Of a DNA stretch of 64,000 bases, positions 1 to 14,800 are shown piece by piece (position 1 is the stretch's first letter; every line of letters starts with the position of its first letter). The notes beneath the pieces are model-generated. The model did not search any database. It was given only the letters and a program-made list of their open reading frames with translations, and was not told the origin of the DNA. The DNA is from Saxidomus purpurata (taxonomy: Eukaryota > Mollusca > Bivalvia > Venerida > Veneridae): contig JAFMSR010000001.1 of NCBI GenBank assembly GCA_022818135.1, positions 36,610,672-36,674,671 of the forward strand. Reading direction: 5' to 3'. The translations under genes and the position numbers were made by a program.

Positions 1-194
1 CCAGCGAATCAAGAGGTAGTGCAATGTACAAGAACAATAACTCTATCTTGACAAATTACAGAGTTATTGCCAAGAACAATATCTCTATTTTAGTTTTTTT
101 GCAAGGTATTCTGTTACTACTAACTTAATCAGTTGATAGAGCAGTCTTTCAGGGGTATTAATCACATGTAATTAGTGGTAGGTCTAGTTTATAA

Positions 195-360
195 AGTTGT
201 GATAGGTTGTGATGGTTGTGATGTCATTTGTAGGGTTGTGATATCATGTATATGGTTGTGATAGGTTGTGATGTCATTTGTAGGTTTTGAAGTCTTTTAC
301 AAGGTTGTGATGTCATTTATTCTGTGGTGATGTCATTTATACAGTTGTGATGTCATTATA
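195..360. repeat. Degenerate ~20-bp minisatellite
   Basis: The motif 'ggttgtgatgtcatttgta' recurs about eight times with variants (ggttgtgatatcatgtat, tctgtggtgatgtcattta). The units are imperfect and spacing varies from about 18 to 22 bp. It lies upstream of the stonin coding exon and has no coding sense. Confidence 0.75.
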
Positions 361-607
361 AATGGTCTGCTTGCCAGAGTTTCAACAGCTAAACTATAGC
401 TCATAGTAATCTATTATGATTTGAAACTACTTTTCTCTGTTTAATGCTCCATTAGAATTAGTTTATTAGCATTGTAATCAATGATCTGTATTAAATCTGT
501 ACATAACTCTTGCTTACAGAATCTAGAGATTTAGTACATTAAAAAAGACATTTTTGTGCATTATATTAATTGAGCAATGATTTCATAGTTATCTCCAAAT
601 AATCATA

Positions 608-700
608 CTAAAGTCATGGTTTTAGACCTAACTAAAGTCATGGTTTTAGACCTAACTAAAGTATGGTTTTAGACCTAACTAAAGTCATGGTTTTAGACCT
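608..700. repeat. 24-bp minisatellite, four copies
   Basis: Four near-identical copies of 'aaagtcatggttttagacct' plus aact begin at 610, 634, 658 and 681; the third copy has lost one base, making its spacing 23. The high identity suggests a recent, possibly length-variable array. Confidence 0.85.
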
Positions 701-1903
701 ACTCATACTGGTAAGTATACACACATGTTTATATGTAATGATAATACCTACTCTTATGGCAAGCATAATCTTTCTGGCCAGACAAGTGTACATTTATTTA
801 TTTGCTCAAACTATTAATAAAAGAGACATAAATGCTGTTGATGGTTAGATTTTATTTGAGAAGACCATTTTTATATGACAGTTTGCAATCTAATATTGTG
901 GGGAAATTTGTACATAAAAGTCTGACATTAATGGTTTTCTATTATCCTGAAGGAATATAAGAAAGGATGGGTAAAAAACAAGTTTCCTAGCGAAGTAATG
1001 GTTTATGAAATTGTATTTTGTCAGTGAAAAGTATTGATTTAGCCAGTCAGTATATAACACCAAGACTTAAGTGTTTAGAAGGGTTCTTGAAAGACAATAT
1101 AATGTATAAGACCATTTTAATTCATTTGAAAACCATGTGATCAGGAGCAATTTTATGTGTCCAGGAGGTATAAACAAGTCCTGTTAATGTAGCAATTTAC
1201 ATCTGCAGACATGTTTTAATGTGGTATTATAATGATACAGTCTGATTATACCTTGGGGAAACACTGTCTCTTCAATAATTGTCACAAAATTACTGTTTCT
1301 TATTCTCCGCACATATCATCTGTTGCCACCAGATGGGCCTATATTATGCCAATGTTTTAGAAATAATGAAAGAGATGTTATTCTCTTGCATATCTATATT
1401 TAGTGCTACTAAGTGGGTTTATAGGGTGCTAAGTCATGTTTTAGTAATTATATAGGCATTAGAACCAAGTTGGGATGATCACTTTTGAAGTGCTAATCAT
1501 CATTCACAAGCTTGTTGAAATTACTTATTTTGACAAGACTTTATCGGACTGTTAAAATCTTGCACCAATCCTACACTAGCAGCTTTTAGCTGGCATTAAT
1601 ATATTTCAATAAAAAGCAGTAGCATAAGAGTCATGTGTTTGCTTTTTATTTAACAGATTAAAAGCATATCCAATTTTTAGTTGATAAAATGTCAGTGTCA
1701 GTTCTGTATCAAGTGAAATGTTGTCTGTCAGTTGGATGTTTACCAAGTATTCTTAATGAAGCTGCAGATCAAATATAAACAGATATGAACAATATGAAAG
1801 CTCTTACAATAACATGTAAAATAAGTAGAAGACAAAATGCATGAACGAAAGTGATTATATATTCTTCTCTATATATTTTCAGGTTCATGTGGTAATCTAG
1901 ACG

Positions 1904-4900
1904 ATGTCAACAGCATCTTTTGATGACTCATCCAATCTTGTGGACATATCAGCCCCTACGAATGGTGAACAAAAAGAAAGCACAAGTGAAGAACCCGATA
2001 GTCATCCAGATCTTCTTTCGTTTGATGAACCAGAAGATAGTAAGGAAGAGAGTAAAAGTCAGGAATTAAAGTCAAAGTCAAAGAAAAGCAAAGCTAAAAA
2101 GTTATTCAAAAGGGCAAAATCTCCAATAAGTGGTGCTTTTAATAAGACTACTAAAGAATTTAAGAAGCTTAGCAACTTACCTAAACATCATCATTCTTCA
2201 ACTCCAAAATCTCCGCAAAAATCTCCTTCGAAAGAGAAACTTACTGATGAATATTCACACCTGGAAGAAAAGCTAAGTGAAAAAAAATCTGAAGAATGGC
2301 TTGCTTTTCAGCAGATGCAAGCAAGAGTCCAGCAAACAGTTGCTAAAAGTCAGAGTAAACTGAAAAAGTACACTTCCCAAAGTGAGGATGATGAGCCCAA
2401 GCAAAATGTATCAACAAGATGGACAGGCTTTGAAGATGATTCTGGCCTTGAACCAGAAGTAATAGACACTTCACTGAATCCAGCTATAAGTATAACTTGT
2501 CCTGCAAATGATTCAGACACACTAGATCTTCTTGATTCTGGAACTGATTTACCTAATGTAGACATTGATTTGATACAGTCTCCTTCTAGTTCACCTGGTC
2601 CTTCATCTGATTGTAGAATAACAAGTATGGATAATATCTGCCAAGAGGAAACAAGCGCTAAGGAGGACATTCAGATGAAGTCCGATGAAGTAGATCTGCT
2701 TGGTTTAATTGATTCTGGTAGTGCAAATCAGAGTACACAGCAGGAAGTAAAAGCCTCAGACTTGCTTACACAGGATCTTCTAGGGTTAGATGCTACGCTT
2801 GCTCCTGATTCAGTTAAGCAAGAGGAGGGCCAGACAATGGTAACTTCAGGTATTCTTAGTGGCTATACCTTCACTTCTTCAGTGTCGGGCGATGCAGCTT
2901 CAAGTGTTGTTGGAACAGAAGCTAAGACAGTAGATAGTGATATATTACTGTTTGAACAACCACTAGAAACATTTAACAAGACTGTTGAACAGACTAAATC
3001 TACCAATATTGACAGTCCGGTGAAACAAAATGATCTGTTTGGGACTGACCATGTTAATGTTACGGAGCCTGTATCACTTGAAGCAGAAAAAACAGGAAAT
3101 CAGACTAGTTCAGTATTAGACGTATTTGGTGAACCTTTAAAGCCATCAGTTGTGGATAGTCCAAAAGGTCAGAAAGGTGTAGACATGCAAGCAGATGTTA
3201 CAGATAGTAAACCTGATGTCATTCTTCCAGCTACATCAGTACCAGATGATTTTGCAAGTTTTGATCCAATGAAGTCTGACACTTCTACTGCAGGGATTAG
3301 TCCTTCAATTAATATTCAATCTGCCCCTGGTCCTATAAACCTTGATGGTCAACATCAGTTCACAAGTTCTGTCGACCCAGGGATGGCATATGGCTCAGTG
3401 CCAACTTCAAGTATTGAGATGGATATTTTCTCCAAAATCAAGCATATGTCATCTGCAAGTCAGCCAGTTTCACCTGCAAGAAGAGCTGCTCCAAAACCAA
3501 AAGATCATTTTGGATTCGTTAAGAAAGAGTTGAAAAAGCCAGAAGATGAAGATGATGGGGACTATAAATCTATGGTTAATATATCAAAGGAGAAAACAAA
3601 AAGTACAAGTGAAGAGCTTCAAAAAGAAAATGTGGATGAAACACTGCCTGAGGAGATGGATGCAACAAATAATCCATTTTTATCATCAAGTTTTACGGAG
3701 GAGATGCAAACAGGGGATTTATTTAGGAGTGTAAATGCGGCTGAATTGTTTGGTGTGGAACCAGAAATAATAACAGTAGAAGCTGGCTTTGATGAATTGT
3801 GCAAACAGTCTTCGGACAAAGTTCCTGAAAGCACAAAACCCTCTTGGGTAACTCCAGGAGTTTTTGATGACACTGACTTTGGAGTAGATTTTGAAGCGGA
3901 TGAAACATGGGATGACAGTGTTCCATCTGAGAAGAAGCAGACTGGAGATGTATGGGGAGCTGAAGATGTGACTCACATATCTGAATCAGAAGCTAAAGGT
4001 AGTGATAGTGACAATCCATTTCAAGATGATTTCTCAAAAGTTAAAGACATTCCACCAGAGCAGCAGCAGGCAGGTGATCCAGCTGTGAATCCATTTTTGG
4101 CATGTGATCTCACAGATTCTCCTTTAATTGCAACATCGACACCAATTGTCACCTCATCTGCAAAAAGTAACCCTTTCCTTGAAACCACAACAGATTCTTT
4201 AGACTTTTTTGGTGGAGGTCATCCAGCTGTGCTGTCAGATAGTGAAAATTTCTTTTTGGATTCAGTTTCTGAAAGTAATGAAGGAATTGCAGTGGCAGAT
4301 GATATATTTGATCCATTTAAAGTCAACACTAAAGCCTCAGAAACAAATTCAGAGCAAGAAACAGATGCAGATAAATTAGATGTATTCTCAAGTGTCGCAG
4401 CATCCGGTGACGATCAGCTTGCAAAGCCCTCAGCTGATGATGATCATGGTTTTATGCTTGATATCAGACCAGTAAGGGAAAGGCCAAAAGATTTTTCATC
4501 CCCAGTTGCTCCAATATTGGCCCCACCACCAAAGGCACCCAAATCACCTCAGCCACCAAGAGAGAATCCATTCGATAGAGACTCTCCACCGGAAGAAAAC
4601 TTTGCTCAGTTTGAAGTCATGGATGCAAGTAATAATGAGAAACTAAAGGAACCTCCGTCAAAGAGTTTTTCCACAGACAGCACTACTACTGAAGAAGAAC
4701 CAGAGGAAACTTTAGAGCCATTAGAACCATACTTAGAGGAGTGCCAAAAGGATTCATTTAAGCTAATGTTAAGATACCCAACAAAGAAAAAAATAGCAGG
4801 AAATCGGTATTGGAAAAATGTTGTTGTAAAATTAGAGCTGCAGAAAGAAGGACTTATGGTTAGAGTTTTAAATGATGCAAGAGACCAGCTTCCAATTCAA

Positions 4901-5819
4901 GAACTTCCATTACAGCCATGCTATTCCCTCTCTGACCTGGCTCTACAACAGTATGATCAGTATGGTAAAATACACACTGTTAAACTGCAGTATGTGTTTT
5001 ATAAGGAAAGAGTTGGAATTAAAACTGAAAGGATAACCCCTTCAATAGTGAAGTTCAAGAAAAGAACAGAAAAACCAAAGGCTACTATGATTCTTGATCA
5101 TTCTCCACAAGTATCAGAACTTCTTAAATTTGGAAGTCTTGATAAGGCTGAAATAACTCTATTTATACAAAAAGTTGAAGATGAATTCATGAAAATGGAG
5201 GCAAGACGTGAAAAGACATTAACTTACACAAAAGATGAAGTAACTGCAGAAGTGCGTGATGAATATTATGCAGAATTAGATTGCACAGGTAAAGTACTGT
5301 CTCAAAAGGCTAGGTGTCGTGTGTTTGCTCTGGCATTTCTTACTGGTATGCCGACTGTGGAAATGGGACTAAATGATAAACGTAGAAAGGGAAAGGAAGT
5401 AGTGGGTAGATGCGATATCATTCCAATAAAAACTGAAGAATGGATAAGACTTGAAAACGTTGAATTTCATTGTTGTGTGAATAAAGAAGAGTTTGAAACA
5501 ACAAACAATATCAAATTTCAGCCTCTGGATGCATGTCAGTTTGAACTTATGAGATACCGTGTGCGATTACGTGAGAATAAAGAACTACCATTGCAGTTGA
5601 CTATTCAGCAGATTTTAAAGCAAAGGAAGTGTGAAGTCAGATGTGATCTGTTAGTAACTGGCTACCATTCCTACAGCAAGAAACATGGACAGTTTCCATG
5701 TGAGGATATTGAAGTAAGATTTCCCATTCCAGAAACCTGGATTTACATGTTCCGGTATGAAAGAAGGTTTGGTTATGGTTCAGTGCATTCTGCAGCAAGA
5801 AAGCCAGGCAAAATTAAAG
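1904..5819 (+). CDS. STON2: Stonin coding exon 1 (residues 1-1305 plus one base)
   Basis: The exon begins at 1883 after the acceptor AG at 1881-1882, with ATG at 1904 as the first in-frame start. It is open for 3.9 kb. The donor AAAG|GTAAAT at 5819/5820 was chosen because the next exons continue the mu-homology domain in the same phase; reading past it adds only nine residues before a stop at 5848. It encodes the whole disordered N-terminus, the stonin homology domain and most of the mu-homology domain. Confidence 0.93.
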
Positions 5820-8800
5820 GTAAATTTCTTTTAGGTGTAATTATATAGTTTTACCTATGTACATGTTTGCAGTTTTGTACCCAACAGTTATGAGGGAAGG
5901 ATATGTATTTCCTTTGTTGTATTTAGATGTGTTCACCAAGAGACAACTGAGTCTGTTTCATGAATATTCTTGTCAATATTGTTGCTGCATTCAACTTGTA
6001 GTTAGTTAATTGGTCTGGATAGAGTGGGAAAAGGCAAGCTTTAGTTTTTTCCTTCCTTGCAGAGTGTATTTAGTCTGCATACTTATGAGGCACTTTTCTG
6101 GAACCACAAGTTGTACACCTCAACTTTTATTTGTACAAAAGTGTAAACTGGGTAATTCTAGCATAGCGAAAAATTCCCGATTTGTGAGCAAACAAATTTT
6201 AAATTTGCAAAAAAAGGAATTCTCAAATAGTAAATCTATGTGAAATTTTTGATTAAGTCAAACTTGTGAGAAATTTGCGAAAATGGTGAAAATTAAATCA
6301 TCGCAATTATACAATACTTAACTATGTAATGGACAATTTTAGCCATTTTCCTATAAATCAATTTTTATAGTACCAGTCACTTCTAAATTTTTTGTGATGC
6401 ACAGCTCAGAAGATGTCCTTATAGACTCTAGATATATCACATTTATATCGCAAAACACTTGATATATCGCAAGCATTTGAAGAGGTTCTTGGCTCTTTTG
6501 AGTAAAACAACAGAATCAGAACTGAATTGACAGCGGTTCATGTAAATTTTGTTGCAGTTTCTGTTGCAACTTTTTCAGAGAAAATTGTTTCTCATGGTCA
6601 TTGTCATATGTGGGAAAATTGCCAGTTATTCTTAGTTAAAAGCTCTGTCAGTTAATAGTAAAGAGCTGGTATTTATTTGGAAACTGAAGAAATGCATAAA
6701 TATGCATCTAATATGAATTGTTTTTTCATGAGAAATTGCATTAAACCTGAGAGAAAACTTCACAGCAACAAAGAAACAATTGTAATATTTGCATGCTGTT
6801 TGGTTTTGTGCTAAAGGAGGATTGGAAGAGACATGCAATACATTTGTGCCTTGGGGAAACTCTTGGAGTTTCCTACTACTCTTCAGTCTGCAGAAGACAT
6901 TTGTGAAAGAAAAGATTATATTCTGTCCATTTTGAGGAAGACACTTTAAAAAAGAGTATGTGGTGACATGATAGTTGAGTATGTGGAGATATGATAGTTG
7001 AGTATGTGGAGATATGATGGACGAGTATCTGGAGATATGACAGATAAATATGAGATATGATAGATGAGTATGTGGTGATGTGATTGCATGATGAGAATGT
7101 GGTAATATGACAGATGAGCATGTTGAGATATGACAGATGAGTATGTGGAGATATGACAAGTGAGTATGTGGAGATATGACAAATGAGTATTTAGAGATAT
7201 GGCAAATGACTTTTTTGAGATATGACAGGTGAGTATGTTGAGATATGACAAATGAGCATTTCGAGATATGACAAATGAGTATATAGTGATATGATAGATG
7301 AGTATCTGGAGATTTATAGGTTTAGTTTTAGTCATTTTGTTACCTAAATTGTCCATCAAAATTCCACAGAAATGTACAAAATATCAGCAGTTTGCAGCAG
7401 TTTTTGAAAAGACATGATGTCCATCTATGTATGTCTGATACAATATCCTGTCATTTAAATGTTTTAAAGTATGCTGAAACTGTTCTCCTTATGTCTGTTA
7501 TTACACAACAAAGAAAAAATTGTTACAAAATCTTTTCTTGGATGTATCAGCCATGCTCTTAGCCCAGACGTGTCCATAAACCATGCCCATTAATCATGTA
7601 TATTCTCTCCTCTGTTGAATAATCTGTGACTTGTCTCAGCATTTGTGTACTGTGAAAAATATCATTTTAAACCAAAGATGACAACTTTGTCATCAGACGA
7701 TACTCCCTGGGGTGTAAGGATAGCCGTAGTTATCCCCTGTAATAGCTTGTTGCTTAAAGCTGATTAATAGAGGATTCTGGTGATGTCTCGACATGGTACT
7801 TATTATGAACATAATGGGAGGAAGATGCTGTAACAAACATCCTGGTGTTGCTGGAAAGAAAAAAAAGGTTTTAAGTCTAGGATATTATGAGATGAATGCA
7901 AATTGTTAGAATCCGATTAACTCTTGCTGGGTTTCTCTTGCTTTCAGTTACTTTGTTGAAATACAAGTGGGTCATGTTGTCCTTGGGTATGTTTGCATTA
8001 ACACATTTTAGATGTAGTATTTGTTAAAAGTGTGGTGAGACATACAATTCAGACTGCTTAAGAACTTCACAGAATTTGTAAAACTAGGTCAAAGAATTTA
8101 AGAGCTTAGATATTTGGTATGTAGCATTGCCTAGTGGACCTATTCAAAATTTTGTCAAATCATGTCCTTAGGGTCAAAATTGACCACGTCCTGGTAGTCT
8201 CTTGTCTGTATATGGTATTATAGGAAAAACCTAGCATCCAAGGAGTTCCTATAGCATCCAGCAATTTACCTATCAACCACTGACTTCCTTAGCAACCATT
8301 GACTTGGCTAGTTACCAGCAACTTCATTAGCAACTTCTTACTTCCCTAGCAATAACTTCCTTAGCAACCTATGATCTCTAAGTAACCAGTGTCTTCCCCT
8401 AGCAATTAATGTCTTCCTTAGCAACCAGTGATTTCCCCTATGATCAAGTGATCTTCATAGCAACATTGACTTCCTTAGCAACAACTTTAATCCCCTAGCG
8501 TCCAGTAAGTTCCCCTTGCACCCAGTGGCTTCCTTAGCAATAAGTGACCTCCCCTAGGAACGAGTGACTTTATTAGCAACTATGGACTTTCTTAGTAATA
8601 TAACTTAGCAACCAGTGAATTCCGTTAGCAACCAGTGACTTCCTAGCTATCAGAAAATTCTGTTGCAACCCTTAACATACTCTTCCTTAGCAACCACTGA
8701 TATCCTTAGTAACAGTTGACTTTTGCAATCACTGAGTTCCGCTAGTGCCCAGTGATTTCTTTAGCATCCACTGACTGCCCGTGGCAGCTCAGGTGACTTT

Positions 8801-11800
8801 TAACAAGTGACGTCCTTAGCAACTGCTTACTCCCTTTAGCAACAAGTGACTTCCATTGCAACTGCTTACTTCCTTTAGCAACAAGTGACTTCCTTAGACC
8901 CATCATAACCTTCTTGTTTATGAGGATATGCTTTGTTGTACATAATCGGGTACACACCATTGTGGATGAAAAACTACTACAATTTTGCATCAGATGCTTT
9001 CTAGCTTGGCACAGTATCTATACAGTCATGCAGATTATATAATTATATGTGAATTGTGACCATCTGAATAGTTCATGTACAAAAAGAATAAAAATATAGG
9101 TGTGGGGTATATTAGGTGCCTATGGTGACAGTTCTAGTTTAGGTATTGGGAAAGTCTGTTTGAAATGCGAGTGTCAAATCATGTCTAACCTGTATACAGT
9201 TGACAAACTGAAAAAGGTATTTAAAAGAGTTTCATTTAGTGGTGGAGAGAAAACAATTGATCTACCTTCATCATTGTCTCACTTGAGACGTACTGCCTTG
9301 GCTAATAATGATACTGAAGCATTGCTGTGATCTTTTTCAAGTGAAGAATTGACTGATTGTAACATGCAAAATTTCAGCTTTTATTAGTCGTTATCAAGTT
9401 TGCCCTCAAAGATCTTGAATTACTTTCTTATGTCTTCCTTTAGCAATTTCACTTTCTTATGTGATTGAAATTGGCAATTCTGTAGTCTGTGTGAAATTGA
9501 GCTAAATTTCTTTTACAGCAGGCAACATGATTCCTTTACCTTTGACATTTTATGTTTGAAGCTACATTTTAATGTAACCATGGTTTCAGTTTTTAGAGAT
9601 GTTGAATTGAAATCATTTTAACCTTTCTTAGTTGAAACATTAAAATTTATTTGATATTGGTTTTAAAGTTCTCACAAGTTATATTAATAACTAATCTAAC
9701 TGGTTTCTTGAGTTCTGACTAGTACTCTTGCCGAAAGAAGGGAGTTTGGAGGTCTTGGTCAAATGCCATTGCTTGGATTCAAAGCCACTACCCACAGGTT
9801 AGGAGTCAGATGCTCTTCCCTTACACCATGTCACCTCCTATAATCTCTCTTTGTTTTAATGTGATTTGTTTGAGTCTTGCTTAACTAACAATGTCTCATT
9901 ATGTGAAAAAGTTGGCAGTTTCTTGCGCAGGATAGGGGTCAAAAATCTGTCTATTCAAGGAGCTGTGGTTAGGTCAACTGCCTGACTGAAAATAAGTGAA
10001 AGGGCTTCAACCCCAGGTAAAGTGGGTGTAGAGACATTTTGATGATTTGCTTTCAGTCTGCCTCTCAGTAATCTGGATGTTACATAACAGCCGAGAGTCT
10101 GTCTCAATTTTGACTGAGTTCAGTTGTCAGTATTGGTACAGAAGTTTCTGGCAGAGAATATGACCCTTTAACAGTACAAATAGCTACCGTATATCGGGTT
10201 TTTTTCGCGTAGATCAAATATTGCGATTTTGGTTTTGTTTTAATTTTAGCGATTCTAATTTTCGCGATTTTATAAAAGATGATTTTCATTTTTGCGTTTT
10301 TTTTAATAAGGGGGAAATTTACCATGAAATCATTTTATAAATAAAGAGAAATTACTTTGTGACAGTGCTATAAACCGGTATCTTGAACTGCTCCGGTTGT
10401 TTTATTTGTTTGCTGAAATAAACAATAAATAGTTATTTTCATGTATGTTTATTGAATGAATGGTATTTATGACGCATCGATAATGACTTTCGCACTATTG
10501 CGGAGATAGTTTTCACAGGTTTCAACTGTTTTAATGCTCAATTATCTTTAGAGGTTAGTATTCAACACCTGTCCTGATACTGCATTCAGGTAAGTAAGGT
10601 AAATAACTGTCACCTTTTTTAATATGATAATTATACAGTTCATGTTAGACAATGTGCTTATCGTGATACATGCATAACACGCATGCGGAACTTACAATTT
10701 CGCGAAAGGTACTAAATTTTTGCTGATTCTAAAGTTCGCGATTTTCATTGCTCTTGAATATAGCGAAAATTAGACACACGCGAAAAAAACCCGATATATG
10801 GTATTTTGTTGATGTTTTTGCTTGATTTTACATAACTGGTGGTTTAAAGATTTCAGTAAATCCTCTCATGAATATATAACCACATGGTTTTTAACTAGGT
10901 TGAAATTATTCATGGACCTTTTGTGGTGTAAATTAGGGGTATTTACCAGTTATGTCTGGTTGTACACTTTAAGTGGTGGAAGGATTGCAACTTAACTTCT
11001 CAAGAACAGTTCCTGTACATCAAGAACACTTATTGTGTATACTGGGCCAGAAAATAAGTGAGATAACGGAAAACGAGATAACCGAAGTTGGATAAAATAG
11101 TCGATAGGGGATAGGAGGGGTAAGGAAAATTAGTGTGAAAGACGTTGCTTCTTCTACCATCTTAAGATCTGTGTAAACACAGGTTGTGAAACGAAACTAG
11201 CTGTAGGTTTAAACAACTAAAGTTCAATTTATCTGATTTGTGTGCCTTGCACCTCGGTGCCGAAAATGAATTCCCCGGGTCCTTCTCCAAAACTCTCAGC
11301 GTTTGCCAATCCAGAAATCCTCCCGGGTTGGTTACCGGGCCCTTCTCTAAACTGTTCGACTGGCACTCGGACAAGTTCATGACTTCCGCCATCCGACATG
11401 ACTCTTTCGTTTTTTTTCAATATCGAGATGTTATCTGTCTAATTTTTCTCAGTTTTGACACAATTCAATACAAATTACCAATTCCGCATAATACACAGCT
11501 ACGTGCAAACAAAAATAATTAATTTTGGGTCGTAACCGAATCACAGAGTGAATAGCCCGCGTGGTGTTTTTCGCACCTTTGACAGCAAACGACAATTGAG
11601 CGAAACTATCGCGTGCAGCTTTCGCACCTTTTTGGCAGGTGATAAAGTCAAATCGAGATATCGGATGTCAAAAAGAGGAAATTTCATAGTTGGGGATCAA
11701 AAATTTAGTCGAGATAACGAAAAAATCGAGAAAACAAATGAGATATCGTAGTGATTTTATAGAATAAGGGGAAGGGGAAAAATGGGACCGAGAAAATCCA

Positions 11801-14800
11801 GTCGAGATATCGAAAAATCGAGATAACCGTAGTCGAGATAACGAGAGTCGACTGTACTTGTTAATTTTTGACATAGTTGTGACCCTTAAATTGGTAATTT
11901 GTGCAATATGTCTTTAAAGTACACTTAAAGAAATCTTCTCTTCAACGTTGATTGACGTGAATTTGAAATATTTTCATTGGAATATTTCTTGCATGACAAT
12001 CCAACAAGATTACCCAAAATATGTTGATACATTAAAACATTGTCAACTTGATGTACAGCAATTTCAGTTACGGATAGGTGAGTGATATAAGGCCTTTAAA
12101 GCTTTCTTGTTTTGTCCATTCAATCATTGTATAATATTTTATTATTTTCAAATTGAAATTGAAAAATTGTAACGAGTTCAAGTTATTTTTCAACTGTTTG
12201 CAAGATTTTTTCCCCAGTTATTCAAAGTGTGTTCAAAAAGGAAGAAAGCATTAAATTACAGCTTATGACGCATTAGCTGTGTATGAAAATAGTTCTACTG
12301 CGTAGGCTTGAATATATAATTTCATTTAAGTTAAATTGTGATGCAAGGCGATCATATTTATGCCACAAGAGGATCTATTTGTAACGTTTTCATTACAGTT
12401 ACGTTGTCTTTTTGCAGACATAGCAGTTTTAACTGCGCAGTTTATAATATGTAAGGGAAGTATGACTTTTCAGAGAACAATAATCACGACAAATACGTAG
12501 CAATTTCTTTATACAATATACATACACAAGACATTGAGACATAGTAGCAGCAAAGGTACATAACACACACACACTCCTATCAAAATATATATAATAAAAA
12601 CATCTCTCAATTTTATAACTTCAGAGTTGGCTTCTTCTAGCTTTCAGCATCAATACTTTAATCTTTCTTACAAGTTTTGTCACACACAGTTTCCTTCTAA
12701 ACTTCAGTCCTTAGGGTTTCTTTCAAGAGATGAAGTCTTTTGGGGATAATGGCAGACTAGGAAACTAGCTGTTATAATGCATTTTATACAGTATGCAGTA
12801 CCTGCTGAAACTTGTTTGAGACTTTCTTCTCTGTATGATTGTTGAATTAATTATTGCATGAATTACTTTAAACTTGTAGGAAATTCTGCATAAGATTTTA
12901 ATGATGTATGAAATCTTGCTGTGAGTTTGCAGTATGCACTACAGTAAGATTGCTGTAAGATTGTTCTCCTTTTGTATGATTGCTGTAAGTATGTTGTATG
13001 AATGTTTTAAGGTATGATTTGCTGTAAAGATGCTGTATGATTTGCTGCAAAAATGCTGTATGATTTGCTGTAAAAATGCTGTATGATTTGCTGTAAAAAT
13101 GCTGTATGATTTGCTGTAAAAATGCTGTATGATTTGCTGTGAAAATTCTGTATGATTTGTGCATGTTTTCGGAATATCATTAGACTAGCTGCTAAAACAC
13201 AGGTTCAGTGGTCTGCTTGTAAATGGTTATAGTCTCATCGTGTTGTGAGAAATTTCGGATATATTTATTTATTCATACTGGTTTATTTATTTAATTTTAT
13301 TGATACCGCTTTTCAGGATTGGAGCGTCTGACAATGATGGCTCAGGGTAACGTCACCCAGGCATTGATGGAAGCTGATGTTGGAACAGCTAAATATGAAC
13401 ACGTGTACAGGTCAATTGTTTGGCGGATTCCTAGATTGCCAATTAGAAATCAAGGTAATATGTTATTATATTGCATTGTAGTTTTCATTTACACTATATA
13501 TAATTATATCCCCACTTTTCAAAGTAAAGTAGGGGCTATATAGGAATCACTCATGTTGTTCCGTTGCATTAGTACACTCCATCCCGTCCCATCTTACACA
13601 AAGTCAAGTATTACTTGTGCTACTCTGCTTCAACTTACTGAACATGTTCACTTTGACACAAAATTAATCACAATGACAATCACAAGTTATATAACTATGT
13701 TTTACTATTTTTTTTATAGAGTTATTGCCCTTTTGTACTTGGCAAGTTTTCAATATAGAAAGTGTGTGATATCTTAAGTATGGATGGTGGTACATTAAAG
13801 TGGAATACCCTTTAATATCTACGCATGCAAAGCTGTAACGAAAAGTAATTTAACAGCATTTCACATTTTATAGAGTTATTGCCCTTTTCGTACTTAGCAA
13901 GTATCAATGCATGCAAAGTCATTGTATCTGCAGATTTATCATTTATTCATGACACCATTCAAAATTTGTTTAATTAATATGAGTTGTAAAACATACTATC
14001 TCTTTATGAACTTGCACTGTTTGGCAAGCACGTAATTATGTGAGCGTATTTATCACTTCCAGTGATAGCTCTAGTTATTTTTTCTTGATTTCAAAACAAG
14101 TTTTTACAACTTACATAAATCGCTCCAAAGTCGCACTCCATAAGGAATCATTACAGAAGAAGTTCAGAGGGAGAGAGAGGCCATGATGGAATTATCACAT
14201 TTTGCCTAAGATAGCTACCACAACTTGGCACTGGTGGGGTTGGGGATTGAACCTGGAACCATCTGATCCTGGGGCGAATGTGCTACCACTGCTCCAGTGC
14301 GGCTCCATTGTAGTTGCAAGTGTCACATAATATGGTGACAAAATTATTTCTATTATAATGATAAACCATAACAAAGTATCACTTTTACATCTTTCAGCTA
14401 GAGTTTGTCCAATGGTAAATATGTGTAAGGTACTGCATGTAAAAGTATATTCAATCTTCTTATTCAGGTGCTTATACTAGTCATCTATTCCGACTCAAGC
14501 TAGAGCTGGGACCACATGATGAAATTCCAGAGTCATTTGAAACACACACGCACGTGTCTTTCAATATGCCATGTAGTACTGTCTCACAGTCTCAGATACG
14601 CAGTATTGCAGTCTCGAATCCAAACCCTCCAGAAAAGTGGGTTCGTTCATCGGCACGATATGAGTACCGCATTGAAATTGAGCATTTAGACGAGTATCCA
14701 GAATTACTGGCAATCGGCACTGTTTACAAGGAAGCTGCTAGACAGTCTGTATCGGAGCATCAGGAAAATGAAGAGGAGGAGGAAGAGAGAGATCCTAGAC

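Larger units (their letters stand above)
1..1882. other. 5' flank or 5'-UTR intron of the stonin gene
   Basis: No convincing coding exon is seen here. A clear acceptor (pyrimidine tract then AG at 1881-1882) precedes the coding exon, so at least the right part is probably an intron whose upstream non-coding exon lies outside the window. The stretch holds two short minisatellites (listed separately), a remnant resembling tandem-monomer elements at about 25-130 ('gagttattgcc' lines), and otherwise AT-rich sequence without recognisable features. Confidence 0.5.
5820..13316 (+). other. Stonin intron 1 (7.5 kb, repeat-rich)
   Basis: GT at 5820 and AG at 13315-13316. The intron holds a dispersed repeat (6145-6270), three minisatellites, a tandem-element monomer (about 8080-8230), a tRNA-derived SINE head on the - strand (9765-9840), a TA-flanked MITE (10187-10801) and a second MITE-like insertion (11042-11854). 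The intervals 7330-8080, 8905-9765 and 11860-12955 show nothing recognisable beyond AT-rich sequence and a short CA run near 12565. Confidence 0.85.

Noticed and set aside
6632..7359. Overlapping - strand frames rich in His, Ser and Ile
   Set aside because: They are translations of the 23-bp minisatellite in an intron of the stonin gene.
8231..8900. CRISPR-like array
   Set aside because: Units are contiguous and degenerate without distinct spacers, and the host is a eukaryote.
13319..13543. Independent small protein starting at 13319
   Set aside because: The first part is stonin exon 2 read in its own frame; the tail past 13454 is intron.
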